The notes: a model not told the origin generated them from the sequence alone. A stretch of 64,000 bases of DNA from Kribbella sp. NBC_01245 (GCF_036226525.1 NZ_CP108487.1:7378001-7442000), one strand, 5' to 3'; positions 39,457-49,210 are shown, counted from the stretch's first letter. Translations and numbers: made by a program.

Positions 39457-42075
39457 GTGAGCGGCGTTGTCTCTACGGTTGGGTCCGTGCGCCGCCTGTT
39501 TCGACTCTCCGTCATCAGCGGTATCGCCCTCGCCATCTTGCTGATGGTGATCGCCGGTACCGGCGTCTTCGTTGTCCGCCACTCGTTCCCGTCGTACGAC
39601 GGCTCCGCCGAGCTGCCCGGGCTCGACGCCGAGGTCGAGGTGGTTCGCGACGCCAACGGCATCCCGCAGATCTATGCGGACAACGCCGGTGACCTGTTCG
39701 CCGCGCAGGGTTATGTGCACGCTCAGGACCGGTTCTTCGAGATGGACTTCCGGCGCCACGTCACGGCCGGCCGGCTGTCGGAGTTGTTCGGCGCCGACGC
39801 GCTGGAGACCGACAAGTTCGTCCGCACGCTCGGCTGGCGCCGGGTGGCCGAGCGCGAGCTGAAGATGCTCGAGCCGACGACCCGCGCGTACCTGGACGCG
39901 TATGCGAAGGGCGTCAACGCCTACCTCGAGAAGAACCAGGGCTCCGGCGTCTCCCTCGAGTACGCCGTGCTGAGCCTCCAGGGCGAGGACTATCGCCCCG
40001 AGCAGTGGACCGCGGCCGACTCGCTGGCCTGGTTGAAGGCGATGGCCTGGGACCTGGCCGGCAACATGGACGACGAGATCGCCCGGACCAAGATGGCCAC
40101 GATCCTGTCGCTCGCCCAGATCAACAAGCTCTACCCGGCCTATCCGTACGACCGGAACGCGCCGATCGTCGAGGCCGGCAACGTCAGCGGCGGCAAGTTC
40201 GTCAACGCCAAGCCGACCGGCAAGTTCAACCGCGGTTCGCTCGACCCGGCGCTGCGCAAGTCGCTGGATCAGCCCGAGCTGCGCAAGTCGCTGGACACGA
40301 TCGAGCGGATCACCAAGGGCCTGCCGGACCTGATGGGCAAGGGCGACGGCATCGGCTCGAACTCGTGGGTCGTTTCGGGCGACCACACCACGACCGGCAA
40401 GCCGCTGCTCGCCAACGACCCGCACCTCGGCGCGACGATGCCGGGCGTGTGGTCCCAGGTCGGGCTGCACTGCCGCAAGATCAGCGAGGGCTGCCCGTTC
40501 GAGGTGTCCGGGTTCGGCTTCGCGGGTGTGCCCGGGGTGGTGATCGGCCACAACAACGACATCGCTTGGGGCTTCACGAACCTCGACCCCGACGTGACCG
40601 ACCTGTACCTGGAGAAGATCCGCACCAACGGCACCCAGTACAACGGCAAGATCGTCCCGTTCGAGGAGATCCGCACCGAGACGTTCAAGGTGGCCGGCCG
40701 GGACGAACCGGAGAAGCTGACCGTCCGGGTGACCAAGCACGGCCCGCTCATCTCGGACATCTCCGAGGACGCGAAGGAGACCGGCAAACTCTCCACCGAG
40801 TACGGCCAGGGCAAGGCACAGCGGTTCGGCACCGAGACGTACGGCGTCGCGATGCGCTGGACCGCGCTCACGCCGGGCCGCACCGCCGACGCGATCTTCG
40901 GCTTCAACAAGGCCAAGAACTGGACCGAGTTCCGGGCCGCCGCCAAGGTCTTCGAGGCCCCAGCACAGAACCTGGTGTACGCCGACCGCGAGGGCCACAT
41001 CGGCTACCAGGCGCCCGGCAAGATCCCGGTCCGCGGCATGGGTGGCGGCAAGTCGGCCGGCGACTGGCCCGCCCTCGGCTGGGACCCGGACTACGACTGG
41101 AAGAGCTTCCTGCCGTTCGAGGAGTTGCCGACCGAGTTCGACCCGGCCGACGGCATCATCGTCACCGCGAACCAGGCCGTCGTCCCCGGGGATTACCCGC
41201 GCCACCTCGGCAGCAACTGGGACTACGGCTATCGCTCGCAGCAGATCCTCGACCGGATCAAGCGCGCGGGCAAACTCGACGTGAACGCGATGGCCGACAT
41301 CCAGCTCGACAGCAAGAACGCGAATGCCGAGATGCTGGTACCGCATCTGCTGGACATCGGTATCCCCGACGACTTCGTGCGCCAGGGCCAGGACGTGCTG
41401 CGCGGCTGGGACTTCCAGCAGCCGGCCGATTCCGCCGCCGCGGCGTACTTCAACATCGTCTGGCGCAACGTGCTCGCGCTCACCTTCCACGACCAGATGC
41501 CCGAGTCGATCTGGCCGGACGGCGGTTCGCGCTGGTTCGAGGCGGTGCGCGATCTGGTCGACGAGCCGAACAACGCCTGGTGGGACGACCTCGGTACGCC
41601 GCAGCGCGAGAGCCGGGACGACGTACTGCGCGAGGCGATGATGAAGGCCCGCAGCGACATCACGAAGGCGATGGCCCGCGATCCGGAGAACTGGGAGTGG
41701 GGCCGGCTGCACAAGCTGACCCTGACCAACCAGACCCTCGGCAAATCGGGCATCGGCGTGGTCGACCGGCTGTTCAATCGAGGCCCGTACGAGCTCGGCG
41801 GCGGCAACTCCCTGGTCAACGCGACCAGCTGGGACGCGGCCAAGGGCTACGCGGTCACCGCCGTGCCGTCGATGCGGATGGTGGTCGACCTGGACAACCT
41901 CGACAACTCCCGCTGGATCAACCTGACCGGCGTTTCGGGGCACGCGTTCCACGGCAACTACACCGACCAGACCGAGCTGTGGGTCAAGGGTCAGACGCTG
42001 CCGTGGGCCTTCACCCGTGGCGCGGTCGAGGCCCGGCGCGAGCACACCTTCACGCTCACGCCAGGCCCCAAATAA
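39457..42075 (+). CDS. Penicillin acylase family Ntn-hydrolase
   Basis: An 872-aa extracytoplasmic amidase. An N-terminal signal anchor (about 18-40) precedes the alpha-chain start VEVVRDANGIPQIYADN; GYVHAQDRFFEMD is typical. Autocleavage before Ser301 (GIG-SNSW) would free the catalytic N-terminal serine of the beta chain; the following ANDPHL and HNNDIAWGFTNLDPD match substrate and oxyanion elements. Substrates range from penicillins to acyl-homoserine lactones, so the specificity is open. GTG 39457 is used; GTG 39487 is also possible. The convergent kinase gene abuts its stop directly. Confidence 0.93.
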   Translation: MSGVVSTVGSVRRLFRLSVISGIALAILLMVIAGTGVFVVRHSFPSYDGSAELPGLDAEVEVVRDANGIPQIYADNAGDLFAAQGYVHAQDRFFEMDFRRHVTAGRLSELFGADALETDKFVRTLGWRRVAERELKMLEPTTRAYLDAYAKGVNAYLEKNQGSGVSLEYAVLSLQGEDYRPEQWTAADSLAWLKAMAWDLAGNMDDEIARTKMATILSLAQINKLYPAYPYDRNAPIVEAGNVSGGKFVNAKPTGKFNRGSLDPALRKSLDQPELRKSLDTIERITKGLPDLMGKGDGIGSNSWVVSGDHTTTGKPLLANDPHLGATMPGVWSQVGLHCRKISEGCPFEVSGFGFAGVPGVVIGHNNDIAWGFTNLDPDVTDLYLEKIRTNGTQYNGKIVPFEEIRTETFKVAGRDEPEKLTVRVTKHGPLISDISEDAKETGKLSTEYGQGKAQRFGTETYGVAMRWTALTPGRTADAIFGFNKAKNWTEFRAAAKVFEAPAQNLVYADREGHIGYQAPGKIPVRGMGGGKSAGDWPALGWDPDYDWKSFLPFEELPTEFDPADGIIVTANQAVVPGDYPRHLGSNWDYGYRSQQILDRIKRAGKLDVNAMADIQLDSKNANAEMLVPHLLDIGIPDDFVRQGQDVLRGWDFQQPADSAAAAYFNIVWRNVLALTFHDQMPESIWPDGGSRWFEAVRDLVDEPNNAWWDDLGTPQRESRDDVLREAMMKARSDITKAMARDPENWEWGRLHKLTLTNQTLGKSGIGVVDRLFNRGPYELGGGNSLVNATSWDAAKGYAVTAVPSMRMVVDLDNLDNSRWINLTGVSGHAFHGNYTDQTELWVKGQTLPWAFTRGAVEARREHTFTLTPGPK

Positions 42076-43011
42076 CTACAGACCGCCCGCGAGCGGTCCC
42101 ACTCGCCAAGCGTCGATGACCGGCTGCAGTCCCTCGCCCAGTGCGGGGAACTGCGGCACCAGCGGCAGGCACGCGATGACCTGCAGGTTCCGGGCGGCGC
42201 CCATCACCGCGAGCGCGCGCTCGTCCATACCCGGCCGTCCGAGCTTCGCCGCGGCCTCGTTGTAGATGGTCGCGATCTCCGCCGGGAACAACGCGAAGTC
42301 CCACTCGATCGGCCCGACCGTCACGTCCTCGAAGTCGGCCCAGAGCGCGCCGTCGCCGACCATGATCATGTTGTACGCCGGTGCGTCGCCGTGGATCGGC
42401 TGCACTGACGAGTTCGGGAACTCACGCTCCCACCCGGCACGCGTCCCGACGATAGGCTCGAGCAGCTTCCACTCACGCTGGGCACGCTCGAGGTCTTCCG
42501 GCGCAAGCAAGTCGGGCTGACCCTCGAGAGCAGCCAGTCCCTGCGGTACGACGTTGTTGACCGGCGACAGCCACGTCAGTTCGCCCGGGTAATCCGCCAG
42601 CGCGTGATGCAGCTCGGCCGAGCGGGCGGCGTTCCCGGCCCAATCCGGCTCACCCGCGACCTCGACGTACTGCCAGAACGTCATGGACAGCCCGTCCCGG
42701 CTCACCGGCTCACGTCGTACGAGCGGGCTGGGCGGAACCACCGGGTGGCCCTGACCCTGCAACCAGGCGACGGCGTCGAGCTCGGTCCGCTGGCGGGCGA
42801 GCTGGGTGGTCGCGGTGAACTGCGGCGGCAGCACGATCGGGATGCGTGCCACCACGGGCGACGGTTTGAGGTGTACGACCACCGAGAACGCGTCGTACAA
42901 CGCGGTCGCGTCGGTCACGTCCAGCCCGAGGTCACGGGCGGTCGCGGTGGCGGTGGCGACCGCGCTCGCGGTGCGGGCGGTCAACTGGTCGGCGGTCAGG
43001 TGCTCGTTCAT
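42076..43011 (-). CDS. APH-type phosphotransferase
   Basis: A 311-aa protein of the aminoglycoside phosphotransferase/choline kinase fold. The Brenner-type catalytic motif is IHGDAPAYNMI (about residues 211-221) and the Mg-binding motif is WADFEDVTVGP a little later; WDFALFPAEIA closes the core. ATG 43011 starts the protein; 43026 adds five residues. Substrate unknown: the family covers antibiotics, sugars and amino alcohols, and no resistance context is seen. Confidence 0.83.
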   Translation of the reverse strand: MNEHLTADQLTARTASAVATATATARDLGLDVTDATALYDAFSVVVHLKPSPVVARIPIVLPPQFTATTQLARQRTELDAVAWLQGQGHPVVPPSPLVRREPVSRDGLSMTFWQYVEVAGEPDWAGNAARSAELHHALADYPGELTWLSPVNNVVPQGLAALEGQPDLLAPEDLERAQREWKLLEPIVGTRAGWEREFPNSSVQPIHGDAPAYNMIMVGDGALWADFEDVTVGPIEWDFALFPAEIATIYNEAAAKLGRPGMDERALAVMGAARNLQVIACLPLVPQFPALGEGLQPVIDAWRVGPLAGGL

Positions 43012-43036
43012 CCGCGCATTCTGCACGACTGTGCGG

Positions 43037-43627
43037 TCACGTCTGGCGAACGTCTGACCGATTGGTCACCCGTAGGCCGGAGGGCGTGAGCGCGGCATCG
43101 ACGTACTGGTCGTGGGCGTCCCGCGGCAGGGCTTCGACGACTTCGCTGGGATAGACCGCGGCCCAGATCGGTACGTCGGCGGCGCGGGCGAGGGCCCGGT
43201 CGTACGAGCCGCCGCCCCGCCCAAGTCGTACGCCGTTGAGGTCGATCGCCAGCGCCGGGCAGATCACGAGCGCCGCCGAGGCGATCGCGTTCGGGCCGAG
43301 ATCCTCCAGCGGTTCGGTCAGACCGAGGCGGCCCGGATGCAGGCCCGAGTCCGCCGGCCCCCAGCCGAGGTCGTTGTCGTCGTACAGGAGCGGTAGCAGC
43401 ACCCGCACGTCGTGAGCGCGAAACCAGTCGAGCAGCGGCGTGGTGTCCGGCTCGGTGCCCATCGCGAGGTAGAGCGCGACACATCGCGCGGCCTGAAACT
43501 CGGGCCTGACCTGCGCGGATGCGAGCAACCCCGCACCCGCGGCAGCCACCTCGTCCGACGTCAGCGCACGTCGTGCCGCGAGCAGTTCCTTGCGCCGGGA
43601 AGCCTTATCGAGGGCGGGAGATTCCAC
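43037..43627 (-). CDS. 5-formyltetrahydrofolate cyclo-ligase
   Basis: A 196-aa enzyme that converts 5-formyl-THF with ATP to 5,10-methenyl-THF, salvaging a folate storage form. Features: LDKASRRKELLAARRALTSDEV at the N-terminus and the phosphate-binding signature GRGGGSYDRAL near residue 140. GTG 43627 gives the usual N-terminus; the upstream ATG 43681 would add 18 Thr/His-rich residues. It is the minus-strand neighbour of the uridylyltransferase region in a block that looks conserved in actinobacteria. Confidence 0.9.
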   Translation of the reverse strand: MESPALDKASRRKELLAARRALTSDEVAAAGAGLLASAQVRPEFQAARCVALYLAMGTEPDTTPLLDWFRAHDVRVLLPLLYDDNDLGWGPADSGLHPGRLGLTEPLEDLGPNAIASAALVICPALAIDLNGVRLGRGGGSYDRALARAADVPIWAAVYPSEVVEALPRDAHDQYVDAALTPSGLRVTNRSDVRQT

Positions 43628-43802
43628 AGGCCTGATGGTAGACGGGTGGGTTGTGTTCGTATGGGTACGCTGTGTAGGCATCGGTGCGAATGCGGATCAC
43701 TTCGGAGGTTCCTACCTCAAATCCATGCGAAATATGTCAAGAGTTGCCTGGTTCGGCTCCTCAGATCGGGCTCGGATCGGGGAGAGTAAGGGGTGTACGC
43801 GT

Positions 43803-43828
43803 TGACGGGACTGGCGCTCTCCCCGTCA
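43803..43828 (+). other. 7-bp hairpin in the leader of the lipoprotein gene
   Basis: TGACGGG and CCCGTCA with a 12-base loop, ending 16 bases before GTG 43845. Could be a leftover terminator or a leader structure. Confidence 0.35.
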
Positions 43829-43844
43829 CATCTCAGGTGAAAGG

Positions 43845-44375
43845 GTGTCGTTGGTGCTGCGTCGTGTTCGGGGGATGGCGATGATGGCGGGCCTGTTGCT
43901 GCTCGCTGTCGGCTGCGGGTCCGGGCCGAGCAAACAGGACAGCGAGTCCGTCCAGGCGGTCGTGAGCCAGTACCTGAAGGACCGCGCCACCCGGGTGACC
44001 GACGAGGGCACCGCGATGAACGGCAAGCCGCTGACGACCGCGCGGCTCGATCCCGATTTCGCCGTCGGGATCGAAACCCACGCCAAGAAGCTGGACGAGC
44101 GTCGTGCCGCCGGGACGCATACCCGGGCCGAGGTCGAGGTCACCCTCACTTCGCTCGAGGTCACCGGTGAGCTCGCGAAGGCCGCCGTCACCGACAACAC
44201 CAAGCTCTACCTGCCGTCCGGTGGCGCGACCGCCGCCAACCGTGGCGCCAAGCAGGACTACAGCCTCAAGCGCGTCTTCACCCTCAAGCGCGAAGGTGGC
44301 GAGTGGGCCATCACCGGCACCTGGCTGGAAGAACCACCCGGCAAAAAGCTCCCGATCACCGAGGTCGGTTTCTAA
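43845..44375 (+). CDS. Small lipoprotein of unknown function
   Basis: A 176-aa lipoprotein: signal VRGMAMMAGLLLLAVGC with Cys24 in the lipobox. The mature domain (VVSQYLKDRATRVTDEG; VEVTLTSLEVTGELAKAAVTDNTKLYL; LKREGGEWAITGTWLEEPP) is beta-rich and resembles an NTF2-like fold. GTG 43845 follows AGGTGA by a few bases. It sits directly before the uridylyltransferase and might share its promoter. Confidence 0.72.
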   Translation: MSLVLRRVRGMAMMAGLLLLAVGCGSGPSKQDSESVQAVVSQYLKDRATRVTDEGTAMNGKPLTTARLDPDFAVGIETHAKKLDERRAAGTHTRAEVEVTLTSLEVTGELAKAAVTDNTKLYLPSGGATAANRGAKQDYSLKRVFTLKREGGEWAITGTWLEEPPGKKLPITEVGF

Positions 44376-44439
44376 CCCTGTCAGGGTGATCTTCGTCGCG
44401 CGCTGCGGTTGGACCGTACCCGTTCAGTAGGGTTGCCGC

Positions 44440-45828
44440 ATGAGTCAGGACGGTTTGCGCCAGGCGACGGAGAAGATGCGTTCGGCCGGGGTCGCGGAGG
44501 TCGCGATCAAGGTCTTCACGCACTACTACGGACTGCTCGAATCCGGTCAGCAGGGCACCATTCGCGAGGCCGAGATCGACCCGGTCGGCGACCTGCCACA
44601 TCTGGAACACCTCGACACCGACACCGAGGCGATGCGTGCCGCCCTGGCCGAGACCGTGGTGATCAAACTCAACGGCGGCCTCGGTACGTCGATGGGCGTC
44701 ACCGGTCCCAAGTCGGCCCTGCCGGTGAAGGACGGCCTGAGCTTTCTCGACATCATCGCCCGCCAGATCCTGCACCTGCGCAAGACGTACGACGTACCCC
44801 TGCCGCTCGTCCTGATGAACTCGTTCCGCACCCGGGAGGACTCCCTCGCGGTGCTCAAGGCGTACGACGAGCTGCCGGTCGACGGGATCCCCCTGGATTT
44901 CCTGCAGAACGCCGAGCCCAAGTTGCGGGCCGACGACCTCACCCCGGTCGAGTGGCCGGCCGAGCCCGAGCTCGAGTGGTGCCCGCCGGGTCATGGCGAT
45001 CTCTTCACCGCGTTGGTCGCCTCGGGCATGCTCGACGCCCTCCGCGAGAAGGGCTTCCGGCACGCCTTCGTTTCGAACGCGGACAACCTCGGCGCCACCC
45101 CGGACGGCCGGATCGCCGCCTGGATGGCCGAGCACGACGTCCCGTTCGGGATGGAGGTATGCCGCCGGACCAGGTCCGATCGCAAGGGCGGGCATGTCGC
45201 GGTGCGCAGGTCCGACGGCCGGCTGATCCTGCGGGACAGCGCCCAGGTGCATGAGGACGACAACGCCTCGTTCCAGGACGTAACCCGGCACAAGACGTTC
45301 AACACCAACAACCTGTGGATCGACCTGGACCGGCTGGCCGAGCTGATGGCCGGCCATGACGGCGTGCTCGGGCTGCCGATCATCGTGAACAAGAAGACGG
45401 TCGACCCGTCGGATGCCGAATCGCCGCGGGTGATCCAGCTCGAGACCGGGATGGGTACGGCGATCGAGACGTTCGAGGGTTCGCAGGCGGTGATCGTGGA
45501 CCGGTCCCGGTTCAAGCCGGTGAAGACCACGAACGACCTGCTCGTGCTGCGCTCGGACGTCTACGAGCTGGACGAATCGGGCGAGCTGACCACCACGCAT
45601 GAGGGCGACGAGCCGTACGTCGATCTCGACCAGGCGTACTTCCGGATCCTGGCCGACTTCGAGCGCCGGTTCGCCGGTGGTGCGCCGTCGCTGGTCCGGG
45701 CCGACCGGCTCGAGGTGCGCGGTGATGTTGCCTTCGGCAAGGATGTGACCGTGATCGGTGACGTCGAGGTGGCAGCGGCCGCGGGGGAGCGCCGGGAGAT
45801 CCCGGACGGAACGGAGCTTCGTGGCTGA
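44440..45828 (+). CDS. UTP--glucose-1-phosphate uridylyltransferase (UDPGP family)
   Basis: A 462-aa enzyme making UDP-glucose from UTP and glucose-1-phosphate. It is of the large, eukaryote-like UDPGP family, not the short GalU type. The nucleotide-binding motif KLNGGLGTSMGVTGPKS is at about 76-91; NADNLGATPD holds the metal-binding Asp; MEVCRRTRSDRKGGHVA and NTNNLWIDL follow, and the C-terminal part is a short beta-helix (VRGDVAFGKDVTVIGDVEV). The next gene starts inside its last codons. UDP-glucose feeds cell-wall polysaccharides and glycolipids. Confidence 0.93.
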   Translation: MSQDGLRQATEKMRSAGVAEVAIKVFTHYYGLLESGQQGTIREAEIDPVGDLPHLEHLDTDTEAMRAALAETVVIKLNGGLGTSMGVTGPKSALPVKDGLSFLDIIARQILHLRKTYDVPLPLVLMNSFRTREDSLAVLKAYDELPVDGIPLDFLQNAEPKLRADDLTPVEWPAEPELEWCPPGHGDLFTALVASGMLDALREKGFRHAFVSNADNLGATPDGRIAAWMAEHDVPFGMEVCRRTRSDRKGGHVAVRRSDGRLILRDSAQVHEDDNASFQDVTRHKTFNTNNLWIDLDRLAELMAGHDGVLGLPIIVNKKTVDPSDAESPRVIQLETGMGTAIETFEGSQAVIVDRSRFKPVKTTNDLLVLRSDVYELDESGELTTTHEGDEPYVDLDQAYFRILADFERRFAGGAPSLVRADRLEVRGDVAFGKDVTVIGDVEVAAAAGERREIPDGTELRG

Positions 45829-46285
45829 GGTCTTCATCCGGCCGCTCGAGCCGGCCGACTGCAACGACGCGGCCGACGCCTGGTGGGCCTCGCGGCTGGG
45901 CGGTCTGCCGGCGTTGCCCGCGCCCATCCATACGCAAGACCAGGTACGCGACTGGTTCGCGCACGTGCTGCTGCCCGACGCGCAGACCTGGGTCGCGCTC
46001 GAGGCCGATCGGGTGGTGGCCGTGCTCACGCTGGACGGCGATGACCTCGACCAGCTGTACGTCGTACCGGAGTTGGCGGGGCAGGGGATCGGCTCGATGC
46101 TGGTCGATCTCGCGAAGGACCTGCGGCCGGGCGGGTTGGCGTTGTGGACCTTCCAGACCAACGTACCCGCACAGCGGTTCTACGCCTCGCACGGCTTCAC
46201 CGAGGTCCGTCGTACGGATGGGGCCACCAACGAGGAGAAGGCGCCGGACGTTCGAATGGTCTGGGGCGCCCACCCCGAGGCCTAA
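45821..46285 (+). CDS. GNAT-family N-acetyltransferase
   Basis: A 154-aa acetyltransferase. The acetyl-CoA loop is ELAGQGIGSMLVDLAK after the strand LDQLYVV; the last strand FQTNVPAQRFYASHGFTEVRR is typical. GTG 45821 overlaps the uridylyltransferase stop by eight bases, so they are coupled. Acceptor unknown. Confidence 0.9.
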   Translation: MAEVFIRPLEPADCNDAADAWWASRLGGLPALPAPIHTQDQVRDWFAHVLLPDAQTWVALEADRVVAVLTLDGDDLDQLYVVPELAGQGIGSMLVDLAKDLRPGGLALWTFQTNVPAQRFYASHGFTEVRRTDGATNEEKAPDVRMVWGAHPEA

Positions 46286-46311
46286 CCGGCCAAGGCGCTA
46301 GGGTTCGGCGC

Positions 46312-47538
46312 ATGAGGCGCAGTGTCGACGAACATCTCCAAGCGGTGCTGGAGCGGATCGCGCCGCTGCCCCCGTTCGAGCAGCCGTTGCTGGAAACCCT
46401 CGGGCTGGTGTTGTGCGAGGACGTCGACTCGGCCATAAGCCTGCCCGGTTTCGACAACTCCGCGATGGACGGTTATGCCGTGCAGGCCGCGGACCTGGCC
46501 GGCGCCTCGGAGGAGAACCCGATCACGTTGCCGGTGATGGGCGACATCGCCGCGGGCCGGAGCCGTCCGCTGGTGGTCACGCAGGGCACGGCCACCCGGA
46601 TCATGACCGGTGCCCCGATGCCACGCGGCGCCGATGCCGTCGTACCGGTGGAGTGGACCGATGGTGGTGCCGTCTCGGTCCGGATCAACCGGCAGCCGCA
46701 GCTCGGCGCCTCGATCCGGCGGGCCGCTGAGGACATCGCGGCCGGCGATCGCGTACTCGACAAGGACACCCTGCTCGGTCCGCGCCAGCTCGCCATCCTC
46801 GCGGCGGTCGGCCGGTCCCGGGTGATGGCCCGGCCGCGGCCGCGCGTGGTCGTCATCTCGACCGGTGCCGAACTGCGCGAGCCCGGTTCGAAGCTGGAGC
46901 ATGGCCAGATCTACGACTCGAACAGCTACACCCTCGCGGCGGCAGCACGGCAGGCCGGGGCGATCGTCTATCGCGTCGGCATCGTGGACGACGACGAGAA
47001 GCAGTTCCTGGACACGTTGTCGGATCAGCTCGTGCGGGCCGATCTCGTGATCACCACGGGTGGCGTCAGCAAGGGCGCGTACGACGTGGTGAAGGAGGTG
47101 CTGCGCAAGACCGGCACGATCGACTTCCCCGAAGTGGCGATGCAGCCGGGTAAACCGCAGGGCTTCGGCGTCATCGGTGAGGACGCGACGCCGATCTTCA
47201 CGCTGCCCGGCAACCCGGTATCGGCGTACGTCTCGTTCGAGGTCTTCATCCGGCCGGCGCTGCGCAAGCTGATGGGACGGCTGCCCTACCGGCGGCAGGC
47301 GGTCAGCGGCGTACTCCTGGACGACTTCTCGTCTCCGAAGGGCAAGCGCCAGTTCGTCCGTGCGGCTGCCAGTCTCAACGAGGACGGCTGGATGATCCGT
47401 ACGGTCGGTGGGCACGGCTCGCACCTGCTGGGCGGGATGAGCCGTGCGAACGCGCTGATCGTCGTACCCGAAGAGGTGACCGGGATGCGTGCCGGTGAGA
47501 AGGCCGAGATCTGGCTGCTCGACGAGGAGACCTCATGA
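46312..47538 (+). CDS. moeA: Molybdopterin molybdotransferase MoeA
   Basis: A 408-aa enzyme inserting molybdate into adenylylated molybdopterin. The DNSAMDGYAV motif is at 48-57, followed by GDIAAGRS and GAPMPRGADAVVPVE; the MogA-like domain contains VISTGAEL, DSNSYTL and TTGGVSKGAYD; FTLPGNPVSAYVSFE and the C-terminal MoeA_C domain end it. It begins 26 bp after the GNAT gene and overlaps moaC (ATGA). Confidence 0.95.
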   Translation: MRRSVDEHLQAVLERIAPLPPFEQPLLETLGLVLCEDVDSAISLPGFDNSAMDGYAVQAADLAGASEENPITLPVMGDIAAGRSRPLVVTQGTATRIMTGAPMPRGADAVVPVEWTDGGAVSVRINRQPQLGASIRRAAEDIAAGDRVLDKDTLLGPRQLAILAAVGRSRVMARPRPRVVVISTGAELREPGSKLEHGQIYDSNSYTLAAAARQAGAIVYRVGIVDDDEKQFLDTLSDQLVRADLVITTGGVSKGAYDVVKEVLRKTGTIDFPEVAMQPGKPQGFGVIGEDATPIFTLPGNPVSAYVSFEVFIRPALRKLMGRLPYRRQAVSGVLLDDFSSPKGKRQFVRAAASLNEDGWMIRTVGGHGSHLLGGMSRANALIVVPEEVTGMRAGEKAEIWLLDEETS

Positions 47539-48014
47539 CCGACGACCGCCGCCTTACCCACGTGGACGAGTCCGGTGCGGCCCGAATGGTCGACGTCTCC
47601 GGCAAGGACGTGTCGGCGCGGCAGGCCGTTGCCTCCGGCAAGGTTCTCGTCAGTGCCGAGGTGGTCGCCGCGTTGCGTGGCGAGGGCGTGCCCAAAGGTG
47701 ACGCGTTGGCCGTGGCCCGGATCGCCGGCATCATGGCCGCGAAACGTACGCCGGACCTCGTGCCGTTGTGCCACCCGATCTCGATCAGCGGCGTGAAGGT
47801 GGAGTTGGAGGTGTTGGACGACGGCGTCTCGATCGTCGCGACCGTACGGACCAATGACCGGACGGGCGTCGAGATGGAGGCGCTGACCTCCGTGACCGTG
47901 GCCGGTCTGACCGTGATCGACATGGTGAAGGCGCTCGACCCGGCCGCCGTCATCACCGACGTACGCGTCGAGACCAAGGACGGCGGCAAGACCGGCCACT
48001 GGGAGCGCGGATGA
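47535..48014 (+). CDS. moaC: Cyclic pyranopterin monophosphate synthase MoaC
   Basis: A 159-aa enzyme of the first molybdenum-cofactor step, acting after MoaA. MVDVSGKD near the N-terminus, the active-site LVPLCHPISISGVKVELE, and TGVEMEALTSVTVAGLTVIDMVK match the family; it works as a hexamer. The start and end overlap moeA and mogA by four bases each. No moaA is visible in the window. Confidence 0.96.
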   Translation: MTDDRRLTHVDESGAARMVDVSGKDVSARQAVASGKVLVSAEVVAALRGEGVPKGDALAVARIAGIMAAKRTPDLVPLCHPISISGVKVELEVLDDGVSIVATVRTNDRTGVEMEALTSVTVAGLTVIDMVKALDPAAVITDVRVETKDGGKTGHWERG

Positions 48015-48502
48015 CGCGGGCCTTGGTGGTGAGCGTCTCGAACCGCGCGGCCGCCGGCGTTTACGAGGACACCACTGGTCCGTTGATCGCGACGGCCTTG
48101 TCCAGTTGGGGTTTCAGCGTCGACGGGCCGCGCATCGTACCCGATGGTGAGCCGGTTGAGCTGGCCCTGCGCGCCGCGGTCGCATCGTCGTACGACGTGG
48201 TGGTGACGACGGGCGGGACCGGTATCTCCCCGACGGACGCGACTCCGGAGATGACCGCACGCGTGCTGGATATGGAGATTCCGGGCATTGCCGAGGCGAT
48301 TCGCGCGTACGGCGTGGCCAAGGGGATCGCGACGGCCTCGCTATCCCGGGGGCTCGCGGGGGTGGCCGGGCGCACGGTGATCGTGAACCTGCCGGGTTCG
48401 CGTGGTGGCGTGAAGGACGGACTCACCGTGCTCGAGCCGATCCTGGCGCATGCGGTCGACCAGGTGGGCGGCGGCGATCACGAACGGACGGACCTCGCCT
48501 GA
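48011..48502 (+). CDS. mogA: Molybdopterin adenylyltransferase MogA/MoaB
   Basis: A 163-aa MoCF-fold protein that adenylylates molybdopterin before molybdate insertion. VVVTTGGTGISPTDATPE is the nucleotide-binding signature (about 61-78), and VNLPGSRGGVKDGL is the second conserved motif. It overlaps moaC by four bases and is followed by a one-base overlap to the acetyltransferase. MogA and MoaB cannot be separated by eye; context favours MogA. Confidence 0.9.
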   Translation: MTRALVVSVSNRAAAGVYEDTTGPLIATALSSWGFSVDGPRIVPDGEPVELALRAAVASSYDVVVTTGGTGISPTDATPEMTARVLDMEIPGIAEAIRAYGVAKGIATASLSRGLAGVAGRTVIVNLPGSRGGVKDGLTVLEPILAHAVDQVGGGDHERTDLA

Positions 48503-49113
48503 TGGCCGAATTCCGCTGGCCTGTTGAGCTGCGGCACGGCTCGGTGGGGTTACGGCCTCTGCGTGCGTCCGATGGCGCCGAGTGGAGCGCCGTACGTCAG
48601 CGCAACGTCAGTTGGCTGCGCCCGTGGGACGCGACGCAGCCGCCGGGTGGCGATTCGGGTGCGCCGACGTTCCGCGCAATGGCACGCGAGATGAACCGGC
48701 AGGCCAGGCAGGGACGGATGTTGCCGTTCACCCTTACTTATGGGGGAGCGGTCGAGGGACGCGGCAAATGGCCGTTGGTCGGGCAGTTGACCGTGTCCGG
48801 AATCACCTATGGATCAGCGCGTTGGGCCAACCTGGGTTACTGGATCGACGAGGCGTGGGCCGGCCGGGGTATCGTGCCGACGGCGGTCGCGATGGCCGCC
48901 GACCATTGCTGGTTCGTCCTTGACCTGCATCGCATCGAGATCGCGATCCGCCCGGAGAACAAGGCGAGTCTGCGGGTGGTGGAGAAACTGGAGTTCCGCG
49001 ACGAGGGTTTGCGGCCCGCGTTTCTGCACATCGACGGCAAGTGGCGAGACCATCGGATCTTCGCGTTGAACCGTGAAGAGGTCGGCGCGGGATTGCTGTC
49101 CAGACTGGCTTGA
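48502..49113 (+). CDS. RimJ/RimL-type GNAT acetyltransferase
   Basis: A 203-aa acetyltransferase with LRPLRASDGAEWSAVRQRN at the start, the acetyl-CoA loop WIDEAWAGRGIVPTAVAMA, LHRIEIAIRPENKASLRVVEKLEF and FLHIDGKWRDHRIFAL. RimJ-like enzymes acetylate protein or small-molecule amines. Stop and start share a base with mogA. Confidence 0.9.
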   Translation: MAEFRWPVELRHGSVGLRPLRASDGAEWSAVRQRNVSWLRPWDATQPPGGDSGAPTFRAMAREMNRQARQGRMLPFTLTYGGAVEGRGKWPLVGQLTVSGITYGSARWANLGYWIDEAWAGRGIVPTAVAMAADHCWFVLDLHRIEIAIRPENKASLRVVEKLEFRDEGLRPAFLHIDGKWRDHRIFALNREEVGAGLLSRLA

Positions 49114-49210
49114 TCACTGGCCGTGTTAATCACACCAGTCACACGAGTCTTCTTGCGACACACCGCCCGACGTACCGGATGTGAACCGTCCGTGGTCTTA
49201 GCGTCATGGC

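Noticed and set aside
39337..42045. 902-codon minus-strand open frame over penicillin acylase
   Set aside because: Antisense artefact; the plus-strand frame has the Ntn-hydrolase motifs.
43684..43884. Cys/Gly-rich short frame upstream of the small lipoprotein
   Set aside because: No ribosome site, overlaps the lipoprotein start in another frame, and no recognisable composition.
44377..44389. ACCCTG-T-CAGGGT palindrome after the lipoprotein gene
   Set aside because: Stem with one-base loop cannot form a normal hairpin; too short to call an operator without other support.
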